DNA of 64,000 nt from contig NZ_JAUCDS010000006.1 in NCBI RefSeq assembly GCF_034674885.1, positions 61,534-125,533 of the forward strand, in the 5' to 3' direction. The stretch is from Castellaniella sp034674885 (GTDB lineage Bacteria; Pseudomonadota; Gammaproteobacteria; Burkholderiales; Burkholderiaceae_B). The notes below the pieces were generated by a model. It worked only from the letters and a program-made list of their open reading frames with translations, made no database searches and had not been told where the DNA came from. A program made the translations under genes and the position numbers. Positions 34,317 through 42,413 of this stretch are shown here, piece by piece (position 1 is the stretch's first letter; each line of letters begins with the position of its first letter).

Positions 34317-35755
34317 GTCGCCACCCGGGGCCGGCGCACGTACTGGTCGAACAGCATGGCAAAGGCGCGCACGAAGACCCGGCCGCGAGGCAGGACGCGC
34401 ACGCCCTGCTCGTCGATGGCCAGCAGGCCGGCCTGCGCGTAGGGCTGCAAACCGGCCAGTTCGTCGGCGAAACAGGCCTGGAAGGACTGCCCATGACGGG
34501 CCTGGAACGCGGCGAAGTCCAGCGGCATGCTGCACATCAGCGTCATGATCACTTCTCGCCGGATGGCGTCGTCGGCGCTGAGATCGAACCCCTTGGCGAC
34601 CGGCAGCTCTCCCCGGTCCAGCACGTCGCGATAGGCGTTCAGGGAATGATGATTCTGCACGTAGGCATCGCCGATCTTTCCAATGGCGGAAATGCCGAAC
34701 CCCACCAGGTCGCACTCGGCCCGCGTGGTGTAGCCCTGGAAGTTGCGATGCAGGCTGTGGTCCAGCCGCGCCCGGTTCAATTCGTCGTCGGGCTTGGCGA
34801 AGTGGTCCAGGCCGATATAGACGTAGCCCGCCGCCAGCAGCCGGCGCACCGACATCAGGAAAATCTGCAGCCGGGTGTCGGCCGAAGGCAGGTCTTCGGC
34901 GCGGATCAGGCGCTGGGACTTGAATCGATCGGGCAAGTGCGCGTAGTTGTACAGCGCAATGCGATCGGGCGACAGTTCGATCAACTGATCCAGCGTGCGG
35001 CTGAAGCTGTCCAACGTCTGCTTGGGCAGGCCGTAGATCAGATCGGCATTGATGGACTGGAAACCATTGTCGCGGCTGGCCTGCAGGGCGGTGCGCACCA
35101 TGTCGTAGGGCTGGACGCGGTTGACGGCCTCTTGTACCTGCGGATCGAAATCCTGCACGCCGAAACTGGTGCGGTTGAAGCCCAGGCCCGCCAGCATGGC
35201 CAGCGAATCCGGCGTCACGGTGCGCGGATCGATCTCTACTCCCAGTTCGGCATCTGGCGTGAAATCGAAGTGGCGGCGGATCTGATCCATCAGGGCGGTC
35301 AATTCCGCTGCGCTCAGGAAGGTCGGGGTGCCGCCCCCCAGGTGCAGCTGGATCGTCTGACGCGCCGCCCCCAGGTGCGGGCTGACCAGGTCCATTTCCC
35401 TGAACAGGATGTCCAGATATTCGGCCGAACGGCTATGGTCCTGGGTGATGATCTTGTTGCAGCCGCAAAAATAGCACAGCGATTCACAGAAGGGCAGATG
35501 CACGTACACCGACAGCGGAGCCGGTCGATCGGCCACTGCCCGCCGCGCCAGGTGCGCCTCGTAGGACGAGGCCGGATAATCACGCTGAAAGCGGTCCGCC
35601 GTCGGATAGGACGTGTACCGGGGGCCCGACTGATCGAAGCGGCGAATCAGCGCCTCGGAAATTTCCAGGTCCGGAAAGGCGATGGTCTGCTCGTCGCGGG
35701 AAGGTTGCGCCTGCTCGGGCATGCCGGGACGGCGGGCGGTGTCGGGGTGGATCAT
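34298..35755 (-). CDS. hemN: Oxygen-independent coproporphyrinogen III dehydrogenase
   Basis: 485 residues from the ATG at 35755 with AGGAG 9 nt upstream. Radical SAM motif: CESLCYFCGC (Cys-x3-Cys-x2-Cys-x-Cys), as in HemN itself rather than the HemW-like relatives, which lack the fourth Cys. The N-terminal trip-wire region (SGPRYTSYPTADRFQRD) is also typical for HemN. It makes protoporphyrinogen IX without oxygen for anaerobic heme synthesis. An FNR-type box lies 105 nt upstream. Confidence 0.95.
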   Translation of the reverse strand: MIHPDTARRPGMPEQAQPSRDEQTIAFPDLEISEALIRRFDQSGPRYTSYPTADRFQRDYPASSYEAHLARRAVADRPAPLSVYVHLPFCESLCYFCGCNKIITQDHSRSAEYLDILFREMDLVSPHLGAARQTIQLHLGGGTPTFLSAAELTALMDQIRRHFDFTPDAELGVEIDPRTVTPDSLAMLAGLGFNRTSFGVQDFDPQVQEAVNRVQPYDMVRTALQASRDNGFQSINADLIYGLPKQTLDSFSRTLDQLIELSPDRIALYNYAHLPDRFKSQRLIRAEDLPSADTRLQIFLMSVRRLLAAGYVYIGLDHFAKPDDELNRARLDHSLHRNFQGYTTRAECDLVGFGISAIGKIGDAYVQNHHSLNAYRDVLDRGELPVAKGFDLSADDAIRREVIMTLMCSMPLDFAAFQARHGQSFQACFADELAGLQPYAQAGLLAIDEQGVRVLPRGRVFVRAFAMLFDQYVRRPRVATYSKLI

Positions 35756-35859
35756 GCGGTACGCTCCTGAAGCCGCGTCCAGAGCCTCCTGGCCCTGAAC
35801 CGATAGGCTCCATTGTCCTGTATCGACGCATATTGTCGTGCGAAATGCGCGCATTCGGC

Positions 35860-35873
35860 TTGATTCAAGTCAA
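35860..35873. promoter_or_regulatory. Strong FNR-type box between hemN and the Mrp operon
   Basis: TTGAT-TCAA-GTCAA: nine of ten defined positions agree with the FNR consensus, and the mismatch is a G/A change, common in natural sites. Its centre is 111 nt above the hemN ATG and 66 nt before the mrpA ATG. hemN is a classical FNR target, so it is the more likely user. Confidence 0.75.
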
Positions 35874-35931
35874 GCCCCCGAGTTCGCGTATCATAAACGG
35901 TTGGCTGACACCCCGAATCCACGACGTCCCC

Positions 35932-38838
35932 ATGCTTCTGACCCTGATCCTTGCGATCCCGTTTGCCGGTAGCCTGTGCGCCGCACTGCTTCCCGCAAAT
36001 GCGCGCCGCGCGGGGGCCTGGATCGCGGGTGGCTGCGCGCTGGCCTGTCTGGCGCTGACCCTGGCGGCCACGCCCCAGGTCGCCGCCCTGGGCGTGATCA
36101 AGCTCAGCATCCCCTGGATTCCCACCCAGGGCGTGGACCTGACCCTGCGCATGGACGGTTACGCCTGGCTCTTTGCCGTGATCGTGTCGGCCATGGGGGC
36201 GCTGATCGCCCTGTACGCGCACTACTACCTGTCGGACCAGGATCCGGTCCCGCGCTTTTTCACCTTTCTGCTCAGCTTCATGGGCGCCATGCTGGGTGTG
36301 GTGCTGGCGGGCAACCTGATCCAGCTGCTGGTGTTCTGGGAACTGACCAGCCTGTCGTCGTTCATGCTGATCGGCTACTGGCAGCACCGCCCCGAGGCCC
36401 GGCGCGGCGCCCGCATGGCGCTGCTGGTGACGGGCGGCGGCGGGTTCTGCCTGCTGGCCAGCATGCTGATCATCGGCCACATCGTCGGCAGCTACGACCT
36501 GGACGCCGTCCTGGCCGCTGCCGAAGAAATCCGCAATCACCGCTGGTATCCCATCCTGCTGGTGCTGCTGGCCCTGGGCGCCCTCACCAAAAGCGCCCAG
36601 TTCCCCTTTCATTTCTGGCTGCCCAACGCCATGGCGGCGCCCACCCCGGTGTCGGCCTATCTGCATTCGGCCACCATGGTCAAGGCCGGTGTCTTCCTGC
36701 TGGCGCGTTTCTGGCCGATCTTCTCGGGCACCGACTGGTGGACCTGGACCATCGGCGGCGCGGGCCTGTGCTCGCTGCTGCTGGGGGCCTATGCAGCCAC
36801 CTTCCAGCGCGACATCAAGAGCGTGCTGGCCTACTCGACCATCAGCCACCTGGGCCTGATCACACTGCTGCTGGGGATGAACAGCCGGCTGGCGCTGGTG
36901 GCCGCCGTCTTCCACATGGTCAACCATGCCACCTTCAAGGCCTCGCTGTTCATGGCGGCCGGCATCGTCGATCACGAAACCGGCACCCGCGACCTGACCC
37001 GCCTGTCGGGCCTGCGCACCCTGATGCCGCTGACCGCCACCCTGGCCATGGTGTCGGCGGCCGCCATGGCGGGGGTGCCGCTGCTCAACGGCTTCATTTC
37101 AAAGGAAATGTTCTTCGCCGAAACGGTCTTCATCACAGGCCACTGGGCCAGCCGCTGGGGGCTGCCGCTGGCGGCCGTCATCGCGGGGGCCTTCAGCGTG
37201 ACCTATTCTCTGCGGCTGGTCCTGCAGGTCTTCTTCGGCCCCCCCGCCACCGACCTGCCGCGCGCGCCGCATGACCCGGCCCGAATGATGCTGATCCCCT
37301 GCACGGTGCTGGTGGTGATCTGCCTGGCCGTGGGCATCCTGCCCAACCTGACGCTGGGCGCCGTGCTGGACATGGTCATGCGCGGCCTGCTCGGCGAGCG
37401 CGTGCCGGCGTTCGACCTGCAGGTCTGGCACGGCATCAACCTGCCCCTGATCATGAGCCTCATCGCCCTGGTAGCCGGCATCGGCCTGTACCTGGCGCTG
37501 CGCGAGCGCGACCGCCGCGTACCTGGGCAGGTGCCCCTGATCTACCGCCTGGACGGGCGCCAGAGCTTCGAGACCGCGCTGGAGGCACTCGACAGCGGCT
37601 CGGCGCGGCTGCTGGGCTGGCTGCACAGCCAGCGGCTGCAGCCCCAGGTCCTGCTGCTGGTGCTCAGCACCCTGGGCGTGGCCGCGCTGCCTCTGCTGCG
37701 CGGCGGCTGGTGGCCGCAGGCCAGCATCAGCGACACCCCGCTGCAATGGTCCTTCGGCCTGATGTGGCTGATGGGCGGGGCCTGCGCCGTCGCGGCCGCG
37801 TACCAGGCCAAATACCACCGCACGGCCTCGCTGATGCTGGCCGGCGCCACCGGCCTGATCACCTGCGTGACCTTCGCCTGGCTCTCCGCCCCCGACCTGG
37901 CCCTCACGCAGCTCGCAGTCGAAGTCGTCACCACCGTGCTGATCCTGCTGGGCCTGCGCTGGCTGCCGCCGCGCATCGAGGAATTCCCGGGCGCCACCTG
38001 GCGCGGTACGCAATGGCGCCGCTGGCGGGACTTCGCCGTGGCGGTCACAGGCGGCGCAGGGCTGGCTGCCCTGGCCTACGTGATGATGGTCCGCCCCTCG
38101 GCCCACCCCAGCATCTCGGGCTTCTTCGTCCAGCAGGCCTGGCCACTGGGCGGCGGGGCCAACGTCGTCAACGTCATTCTGGTGGACTTCCGAGCCTTCG
38201 ACACCTTTGGTGAAATCACGGTGCTGGCCATCGTCGCCCTGTGCGTGTACGCGCTGCTGCGGCGCTTTCGCCCCCCCGCCGAAGCCCTGGTCGCACAGCC
38301 CCGCATGCGCCGCAGCCTGCAGCAGGTCCCGGCCCCCGAGCCCGACATCAAGGCGCCGCTGCCCGACGGCCTGATGCGCATCCCGGCCGTGCTGGTGCGC
38401 CTGCTGCTGCCGGTGTCCACCCTGATTTCCCTGTATTTCCTGCTGCGCGGCCACAACCTGCCCGGCGGCGGCTTCGTGGGCGGGCTGGTCATGGCCACCG
38501 GCATCATCCTGCAATACATGGTCGGCGGCATCCTGTGGGTCGAGGCCCGCCCGCTGATCCGCCCGCAGGTCTGGATCGCGCTGGGCCTGCTGGTGGCGGG
38601 CGGCGCCGCCATGGCGGTCTGGTGGGCCGGCCAGCCGCTGCTGTCGGCCTATGTCCTGGACCTGACCTTGCCGCTGATCGGCGCCATCCACCTGTCCAGC
38701 GTGCTGGTGTTCGATCTGGGGGTCTACATGCTGGTGGTCGGTGCCACCATCCTGTTCCTGATCGCCCTGGCGCACCAATCACTGCGTTTCCACCGCAACA
38801 TCACCGAGCCGGCCGACGCGCCGCTCACGGAGGCCTGA
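35932..38838 (+). CDS. mrpA: Mrp cation/proton antiporter subunits A and B fused
   Basis: 968 residues from the ATG at 35932. The N-terminal half is homologous to the NuoL proton-pumping subunit of complex I (YAHYYLSDQDPVPRFFTFLL and SFMLIGYWQHRPEARRG), the last 130 residues are an MrpB domain (LLLPVSTLISLYFLLRGHNLPGGGFVGGL). Such A-B fusions are normal in Gram-negative Mrp/Pha systems. It exports Na+ or K+ in exchange for H+ together with MrpC-G. First gene of the six-gene operon. Confidence 0.95.
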   Translation: MLLTLILAIPFAGSLCAALLPANARRAGAWIAGGCALACLALTLAATPQVAALGVIKLSIPWIPTQGVDLTLRMDGYAWLFAVIVSAMGALIALYAHYYLSDQDPVPRFFTFLLSFMGAMLGVVLAGNLIQLLVFWELTSLSSFMLIGYWQHRPEARRGARMALLVTGGGGFCLLASMLIIGHIVGSYDLDAVLAAAEEIRNHRWYPILLVLLALGALTKSAQFPFHFWLPNAMAAPTPVSAYLHSATMVKAGVFLLARFWPIFSGTDWWTWTIGGAGLCSLLLGAYAATFQRDIKSVLAYSTISHLGLITLLLGMNSRLALVAAVFHMVNHATFKASLFMAAGIVDHETGTRDLTRLSGLRTLMPLTATLAMVSAAAMAGVPLLNGFISKEMFFAETVFITGHWASRWGLPLAAVIAGAFSVTYSLRLVLQVFFGPPATDLPRAPHDPARMMLIPCTVLVVICLAVGILPNLTLGAVLDMVMRGLLGERVPAFDLQVWHGINLPLIMSLIALVAGIGLYLALRERDRRVPGQVPLIYRLDGRQSFETALEALDSGSARLLGWLHSQRLQPQVLLLVLSTLGVAALPLLRGGWWPQASISDTPLQWSFGLMWLMGGACAVAAAYQAKYHRTASLMLAGATGLITCVTFAWLSAPDLALTQLAVEVVTTVLILLGLRWLPPRIEEFPGATWRGTQWRRWRDFAVAVTGGAGLAALAYVMMVRPSAHPSISGFFVQQAWPLGGGANVVNVILVDFRAFDTFGEITVLAIVALCVYALLRRFRPPAEALVAQPRMRRSLQQVPAPEPDIKAPLPDGLMRIPAVLVRLLLPVSTLISLYFLLRGHNLPGGGFVGGLVMATGIILQYMVGGILWVEARPLIRPQVWIALGLLVAGGAAMAVWWAGQPLLSAYVLDLTLPLIGAIHLSSVLVFDLGVYMLVVGATILFLIALAHQSLRFHRNITEPADAPLTEA

Positions 38839-38840
38839 TC

Positions 38841-39182
38841 ATGGAATGGATACTGGCCTCGGCCATCGGCGTACTGGCAGGATCGGGCATCTGGCTGCTG
38901 CTGCGCCCGCGCACCTTCCAGGTGATCATGGGGCTGGCCCTGATGGCTTACGCCGTCAACCTGTTCATCTTCGCCATGGGGCGCCTGCGCCTGGATGCCC
39001 CGCCCGTCATCGACCCCCACTGGGCCGACCCGGCCCGCTATGCCGATCCCCTGCCACAGGCGCTGGTGCTGACGGCCATCGTCATCGGCTTCGCCACCAC
39101 GGCCCTGTTCCTGGTCGTGCTGCTGGCCTCGCGCGGCATGAGCGACACCGACCACGTCGACGGCGAGGAACACCGCTCATGA
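38841..39182 (+). CDS. mrpC: Mrp antiporter subunit C
   Basis: 113 residues, three membrane segments, NuoK-like: MEWILASAIGVLAGSGIWLLLRP at the start and LTAIVIGFATTALFLVVLLA near the end. ATG 2 nt after the mrpA stop. A subunit of the hetero-oligomeric antiporter. Confidence 0.94.
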   Translation: MEWILASAIGVLAGSGIWLLLRPRTFQVIMGLALMAYAVNLFIFAMGRLRLDAPPVIDPHWADPARYADPLPQALVLTAIVIGFATTALFLVVLLASRGMSDTDHVDGEEHRS

Positions 39183-40801
39183 ACCTGTGGATGGACCACC
39201 TGCCGGTTCTGCCAGTCCTGACGCCGCTGCTGGCGGGCGCCCTGATGCTGCTGACGCGCGACAGCCAGCGGCCCTTGCGCGTGGGCCTGGGCGCCATATC
39301 GCTGACGCTGCAGATCCTGGCCGCCCTGATGCTGATCCGGGCCACCCAGGGCATCGGCGGCTCGCTGTGGCCCGACGACATCGGCGTCTACCGCCTGGGG
39401 AACTGGCCGGCGCCCTTTGGCATCGTCCTGGTGGCTGATCGCCTGTCGGCCCTGATGCTGGGCCTGACAGCCATCCTGGGTCTGTGCGCATGGATCTATT
39501 CCACCGCGCGCTGGGACCGCGCGGGCAGCCACTTTCACCCGCTGTTCCAGCTGCAGCTGATGGGCCTGAACGGCGCCTTCCTGGCGGGCGACCTGTTCAA
39601 CCTGTTCGTCTTCTTCGAAATCCTGCTGACCGCATCCTACGGCCTGATGCTGCACGGCTCGGGCAAGCGCCGCGTAGGCGCGGGCCTGCACTACATCGGC
39701 GTCAATCTGATCGCCTCGTTCCTGCTGCTGATTGCCATCGCCCTGATCTACGGACTGACCGGCACCCTGAACCTGGCCGACCTGTCCGTGCGGGCGCTGG
39801 CCCTGACCGGGTCCGACCGGCAGCTGTTCGACAGCGCGGCCGCCATCCTGGGGGTCGCCTTCCTGATCAAGGCGGCAGCCTGGCCCCTGAACTTCTGGCT
39901 GCCCAGCGCCTATGCCGAGGCCTGCGCCCCGGTGGCCGCCCTGTTCGCCATCATGACCAAGGTCGGCATCTACGCCTTGCTGCGCATCGGTTCGCTGCTG
40001 CTGCCCGCCGGCGCCCCGGCGGCCTTCGGCGGCGCCTGGATGTTCCCGGCCGGCATCGCCACCCTGGCCTTCGGCACCCTGGGGATGCTGGCCAGCACGC
40101 AGCCTCGGCGCATCGCGGCCTACGCCATCATCACCTCGTCGGGCACGCTGTTCGCGGCCTTGGGCATGCCGGGCGTCACCCTGACCGGCCCGGCCCTGTA
40201 CTACCTGCTCAGTTCCGTGCTGGCCCTGGGCGCCCTGCTCCTGCTGCTGGAACTGACCGAACGCAGCCAGTCCTTCGGCGCCGACATCCTGGCCGTCACT
40301 CAAGAAACCTTCGACGCCGACGAGCCCGACACTGCCAGCCTGTCCGAACAGGCTGTGGGCACCCCCCTGCCGGCCACCATGGCCTTTCTGGGCCTGAGCT
40401 TCTTTGCCTGCGCTCTGCTCATCATCGGCCTGCCCCCTCTGTCGGGCTTCGTGGCGAAATTCTCGCTGCTGTCGGCCGCCCTGCGCACTGCGGAATTCGG
40501 CGCCCCCACCGTCAACGTCTGGCTGCTGGTGACCGCCATGCTCGGGTCCGGCCTGGCCTGCCTGATGGCACTGGGCCGCTGCGGGGTGCGCCTGTTCTGG
40601 ATCCCGGAACAACTGCACGTTCCGACCCTGAAACTGAACGAGATCATCCCCATCATGGTGCTGCTGGGGGCCTGCGCCGCACTGACCGTCCAGGCAGGAC
40701 CCGCCATGATCTACCTGGAAGACACAGCCCACTACCTGGACCGGCCGGCCCGCTACGTCCAGGCCGTGCTGGGGCCCGCCACAGGAGCCCTGCGACCATG
40801 A
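39179..40801 (+). CDS. mrpD: Mrp antiporter subunit D
   Basis: 540 residues, about 14 membrane segments, related to the NuoN/NuoM proton channels (YSTARWDRAGSHFHPLFQLQLMGLNGAFLAGDLFNLFVFFEI). It overlaps mrpC by 4 nt. With MrpA it is thought to carry the ion-translocating activity. Confidence 0.95.
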   Translation: MNLWMDHLPVLPVLTPLLAGALMLLTRDSQRPLRVGLGAISLTLQILAALMLIRATQGIGGSLWPDDIGVYRLGNWPAPFGIVLVADRLSALMLGLTAILGLCAWIYSTARWDRAGSHFHPLFQLQLMGLNGAFLAGDLFNLFVFFEILLTASYGLMLHGSGKRRVGAGLHYIGVNLIASFLLLIAIALIYGLTGTLNLADLSVRALALTGSDRQLFDSAAAILGVAFLIKAAAWPLNFWLPSAYAEACAPVAALFAIMTKVGIYALLRIGSLLLPAGAPAAFGGAWMFPAGIATLAFGTLGMLASTQPRRIAAYAIITSSGTLFAALGMPGVTLTGPALYYLLSSVLALGALLLLLELTERSQSFGADILAVTQETFDADEPDTASLSEQAVGTPLPATMAFLGLSFFACALLIIGLPPLSGFVAKFSLLSAALRTAEFGAPTVNVWLLVTAMLGSGLACLMALGRCGVRLFWIPEQLHVPTLKLNEIIPIMVLLGACAALTVQAGPAMIYLEDTAHYLDRPARYVQAVLGPATGALRP

Positions 40802-41286
40802 GGCGCCTGCTGAGCTTCCTGCCCCTGCCCTGCCTGCTGCTGGCCCTGTGGCTGCTCCTGAACGACAGCCTGTCGGCCGGGCAGATCGCGTTGGGCGGGG
40901 CGATCGCCATCACGCTCAGCCTGCTGGCACCCATCCTGCGCCCCGTGCGCGCGCGCCTGCGCCGCCCCCTGACAGCCCTGCGGCTGATCATCCACGTCGC
41001 CCGCGACATCGTGCAGTCCAACTACCTGGTCAGCCTGCGCATCCTGCAAGGGGATGCCTCTGCCGCGCGATCCGGCTTCCTGGACATCCCCTTGCAGATC
41101 AACGACCCCCACGGGCTGGCCGCCCTGGCCTGCATCGTCACCTTCACCCCCGGCACCGTCTGGGCGGGCCACGATACCGAACGCAACGTCCTGACCCTGC
41201 ATGTGCTGGACCTGTCCGATCCGGCAGGCCTGACACGCATCATCCAGGACCGCTACCAACGCCCGCTGATGGAGATCTTCGAATGA
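40798..41286 (+). CDS. mrpE: Mrp antiporter subunit E
   Basis: 162 residues, with two N-terminal membrane segments and a cytoplasmic domain typical of the MrpE family (ARDIVQSNYLVSLRILQG and CIVTFTPGTVWAGHDTERN). Overlaps mrpD by 4 nt and mrpF by 4 nt. Confidence 0.93.
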   Translation: MRRLLSFLPLPCLLLALWLLLNDSLSAGQIALGGAIAITLSLLAPILRPVRARLRRPLTALRLIIHVARDIVQSNYLVSLRILQGDASAARSGFLDIPLQINDPHGLAALACIVTFTPGTVWAGHDTERNVLTLHVLDLSDPAGLTRIIQDRYQRPLMEIFE

Positions 41287-41567
41287 GCATGACACTCTTG
41301 AACTGGGCGGGCGGATTCGCCCTGCTGTGTTTCGTCCTGGGCCTGGCCTGCGCCGCCATCCGCCTGATACGGGGGCCACGCGCCGAAGACCGCATCCTGG
41401 CCCTGGACACGCTCTACATTAACGGCATGCTGATCCTGCTGGTGCTGGGCTTGCGCTTCGAGGCGGGCCTGTATTTCGACGTGGCCTTGCTGATCGCCCT
41501 GTTCGGCTTCGTCGGCTCGGCCGCCCTGGCCAAGTTCCTGCTGCATGGCGAGGTCATCGAGCCATGA
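41283..41567 (+). CDS. mrpF: Mrp antiporter subunit F
   Basis: 94 residues with three membrane segments and the family motif GPRAEDRILALDTLYINGMLIL. Overlaps both neighbours by 4 nt. Confidence 0.93.
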   Translation: MSMTLLNWAGGFALLCFVLGLACAAIRLIRGPRAEDRILALDTLYINGMLILLVLGLRFEAGLYFDVALLIALFGFVGSAALAKFLLHGEVIEP

Positions 41568-41911
41568 ACGAACTGCCTCTGTGGGCGGCCATCCTGGTGG
41601 CCCTGCTGCTGATCCTGGCCGGTCTCGTGACCCTGATCGGCTCGCTGGGCCTGCTGCGCCTGCGCAATTTCTACGAGCGCATGCATGCCCCCACCTTGGG
41701 CATGACGCTGGGCACGTTCTGCGTCATCCTGGCGGCCACCCTGGTCGCCAGTCTGTTGCAGGGCCGGCCCATCTTCCACGAATGGCTGATCAGCCTGTTC
41801 CTGTTCATGAGCGCCCCCGTCACGGCGATCCTGTTGATGCAAAGCGCCATCCGCCGCCGCATCGCGCCCATCCAGCGATCCGAGCAGGTCAATTCCGATT
41901 CTCCCGGCTGA
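41564..41911 (+). CDS. mrpG: Mrp antiporter subunit G
   Basis: 115 residues, three membrane segments, with the MrpG pattern LVTLIGSLGLLRLRNFYERMHAPTLG. Last gene of the Mrp operon. Confidence 0.93.
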   Translation: MNELPLWAAILVALLLILAGLVTLIGSLGLLRLRNFYERMHAPTLGMTLGTFCVILAATLVASLLQGRPIFHEWLISLFLFMSAPVTAILLMQSAIRRRIAPIQRSEQVNSDSPG

Positions 41912-42010
41912 GCGCTTTGGTAACATTTGCCTCAGGGAGAACCCTTACACTGGACGAGTCCCCGAGTCGGGCCGGGATAGCGCCCGGAACTCAAGAAGGA
42001 GTGCTCGATC

Positions 42011-42409
42011 ATGCGTCATGCATTACAGAAATCTCTACGGATCAGTCTGCTGGCCGCCAGCCTGGGGGGTATCGCGCTATTTGCGCCTGGCGCCCAGGCG
42101 GCCAGCCCCCAGACCCAATATCAGCAGGATGTAGCCCGCTGCAATTCCACGCCCGGCATCGACAAGCAGGCCTGCCTGCGTGAAGCCGGCGCTGCCGAGC
42201 AGGCTGCCCGCCAGGACAAGCTGACCAGCCCGTCCATGCAGGCCGAAACCCAGAACCGCACCCAGCGCTGCGACAGCCTGCCCGCCGACCAGCGGCAGGG
42301 CTGCATGCAACTGATGGACAACGGCAACACCCGCACCCAAGGCTCGGTCCAGTCTGGCGGCGTCCTGCGCGAAACCACCATCACCGTTCCGGCATCGACC
42401 GGCTCGTGA
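42011..42409 (+). CDS. Small secreted protein with two C-x10-C repeats
   Basis: 132 residues. A signal peptide (MRHALQKSLRISLLAASLGGIALFAPGAQA, cut after AQA) is followed by a hydrophilic mature protein with two related motifs, CNSTPGIDKQAC and CDSLPADQRQGC: the spacing is the same and each would make a disulfide-closed loop in the periplasm. GGAG lies 9 nt before the ATG. I do not recognise a family and no function is implied. It converges on kup at 4 nt distance, with no obvious terminator between. Confidence 0.75.
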   Translation: MRHALQKSLRISLLAASLGGIALFAPGAQAASPQTQYQQDVARCNSTPGIDKQACLREAGAAEQAARQDKLTSPSMQAETQNRTQRCDSLPADQRQGCMQLMDNGNTRTQGSVQSGGVLRETTITVPASTGS

Positions 42410-42413
42410 CCGA

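Noticed and set aside
37099..38778. Long antisense frame in mrpA, also similar ones in mrpD and in the GGDEF-EAL and kinase genes
   Set aside because: Low-complexity Gln/His/Asp/Gly-rich translations typical of antisense shadows; no start sites with ribosome-binding sites and no family match.
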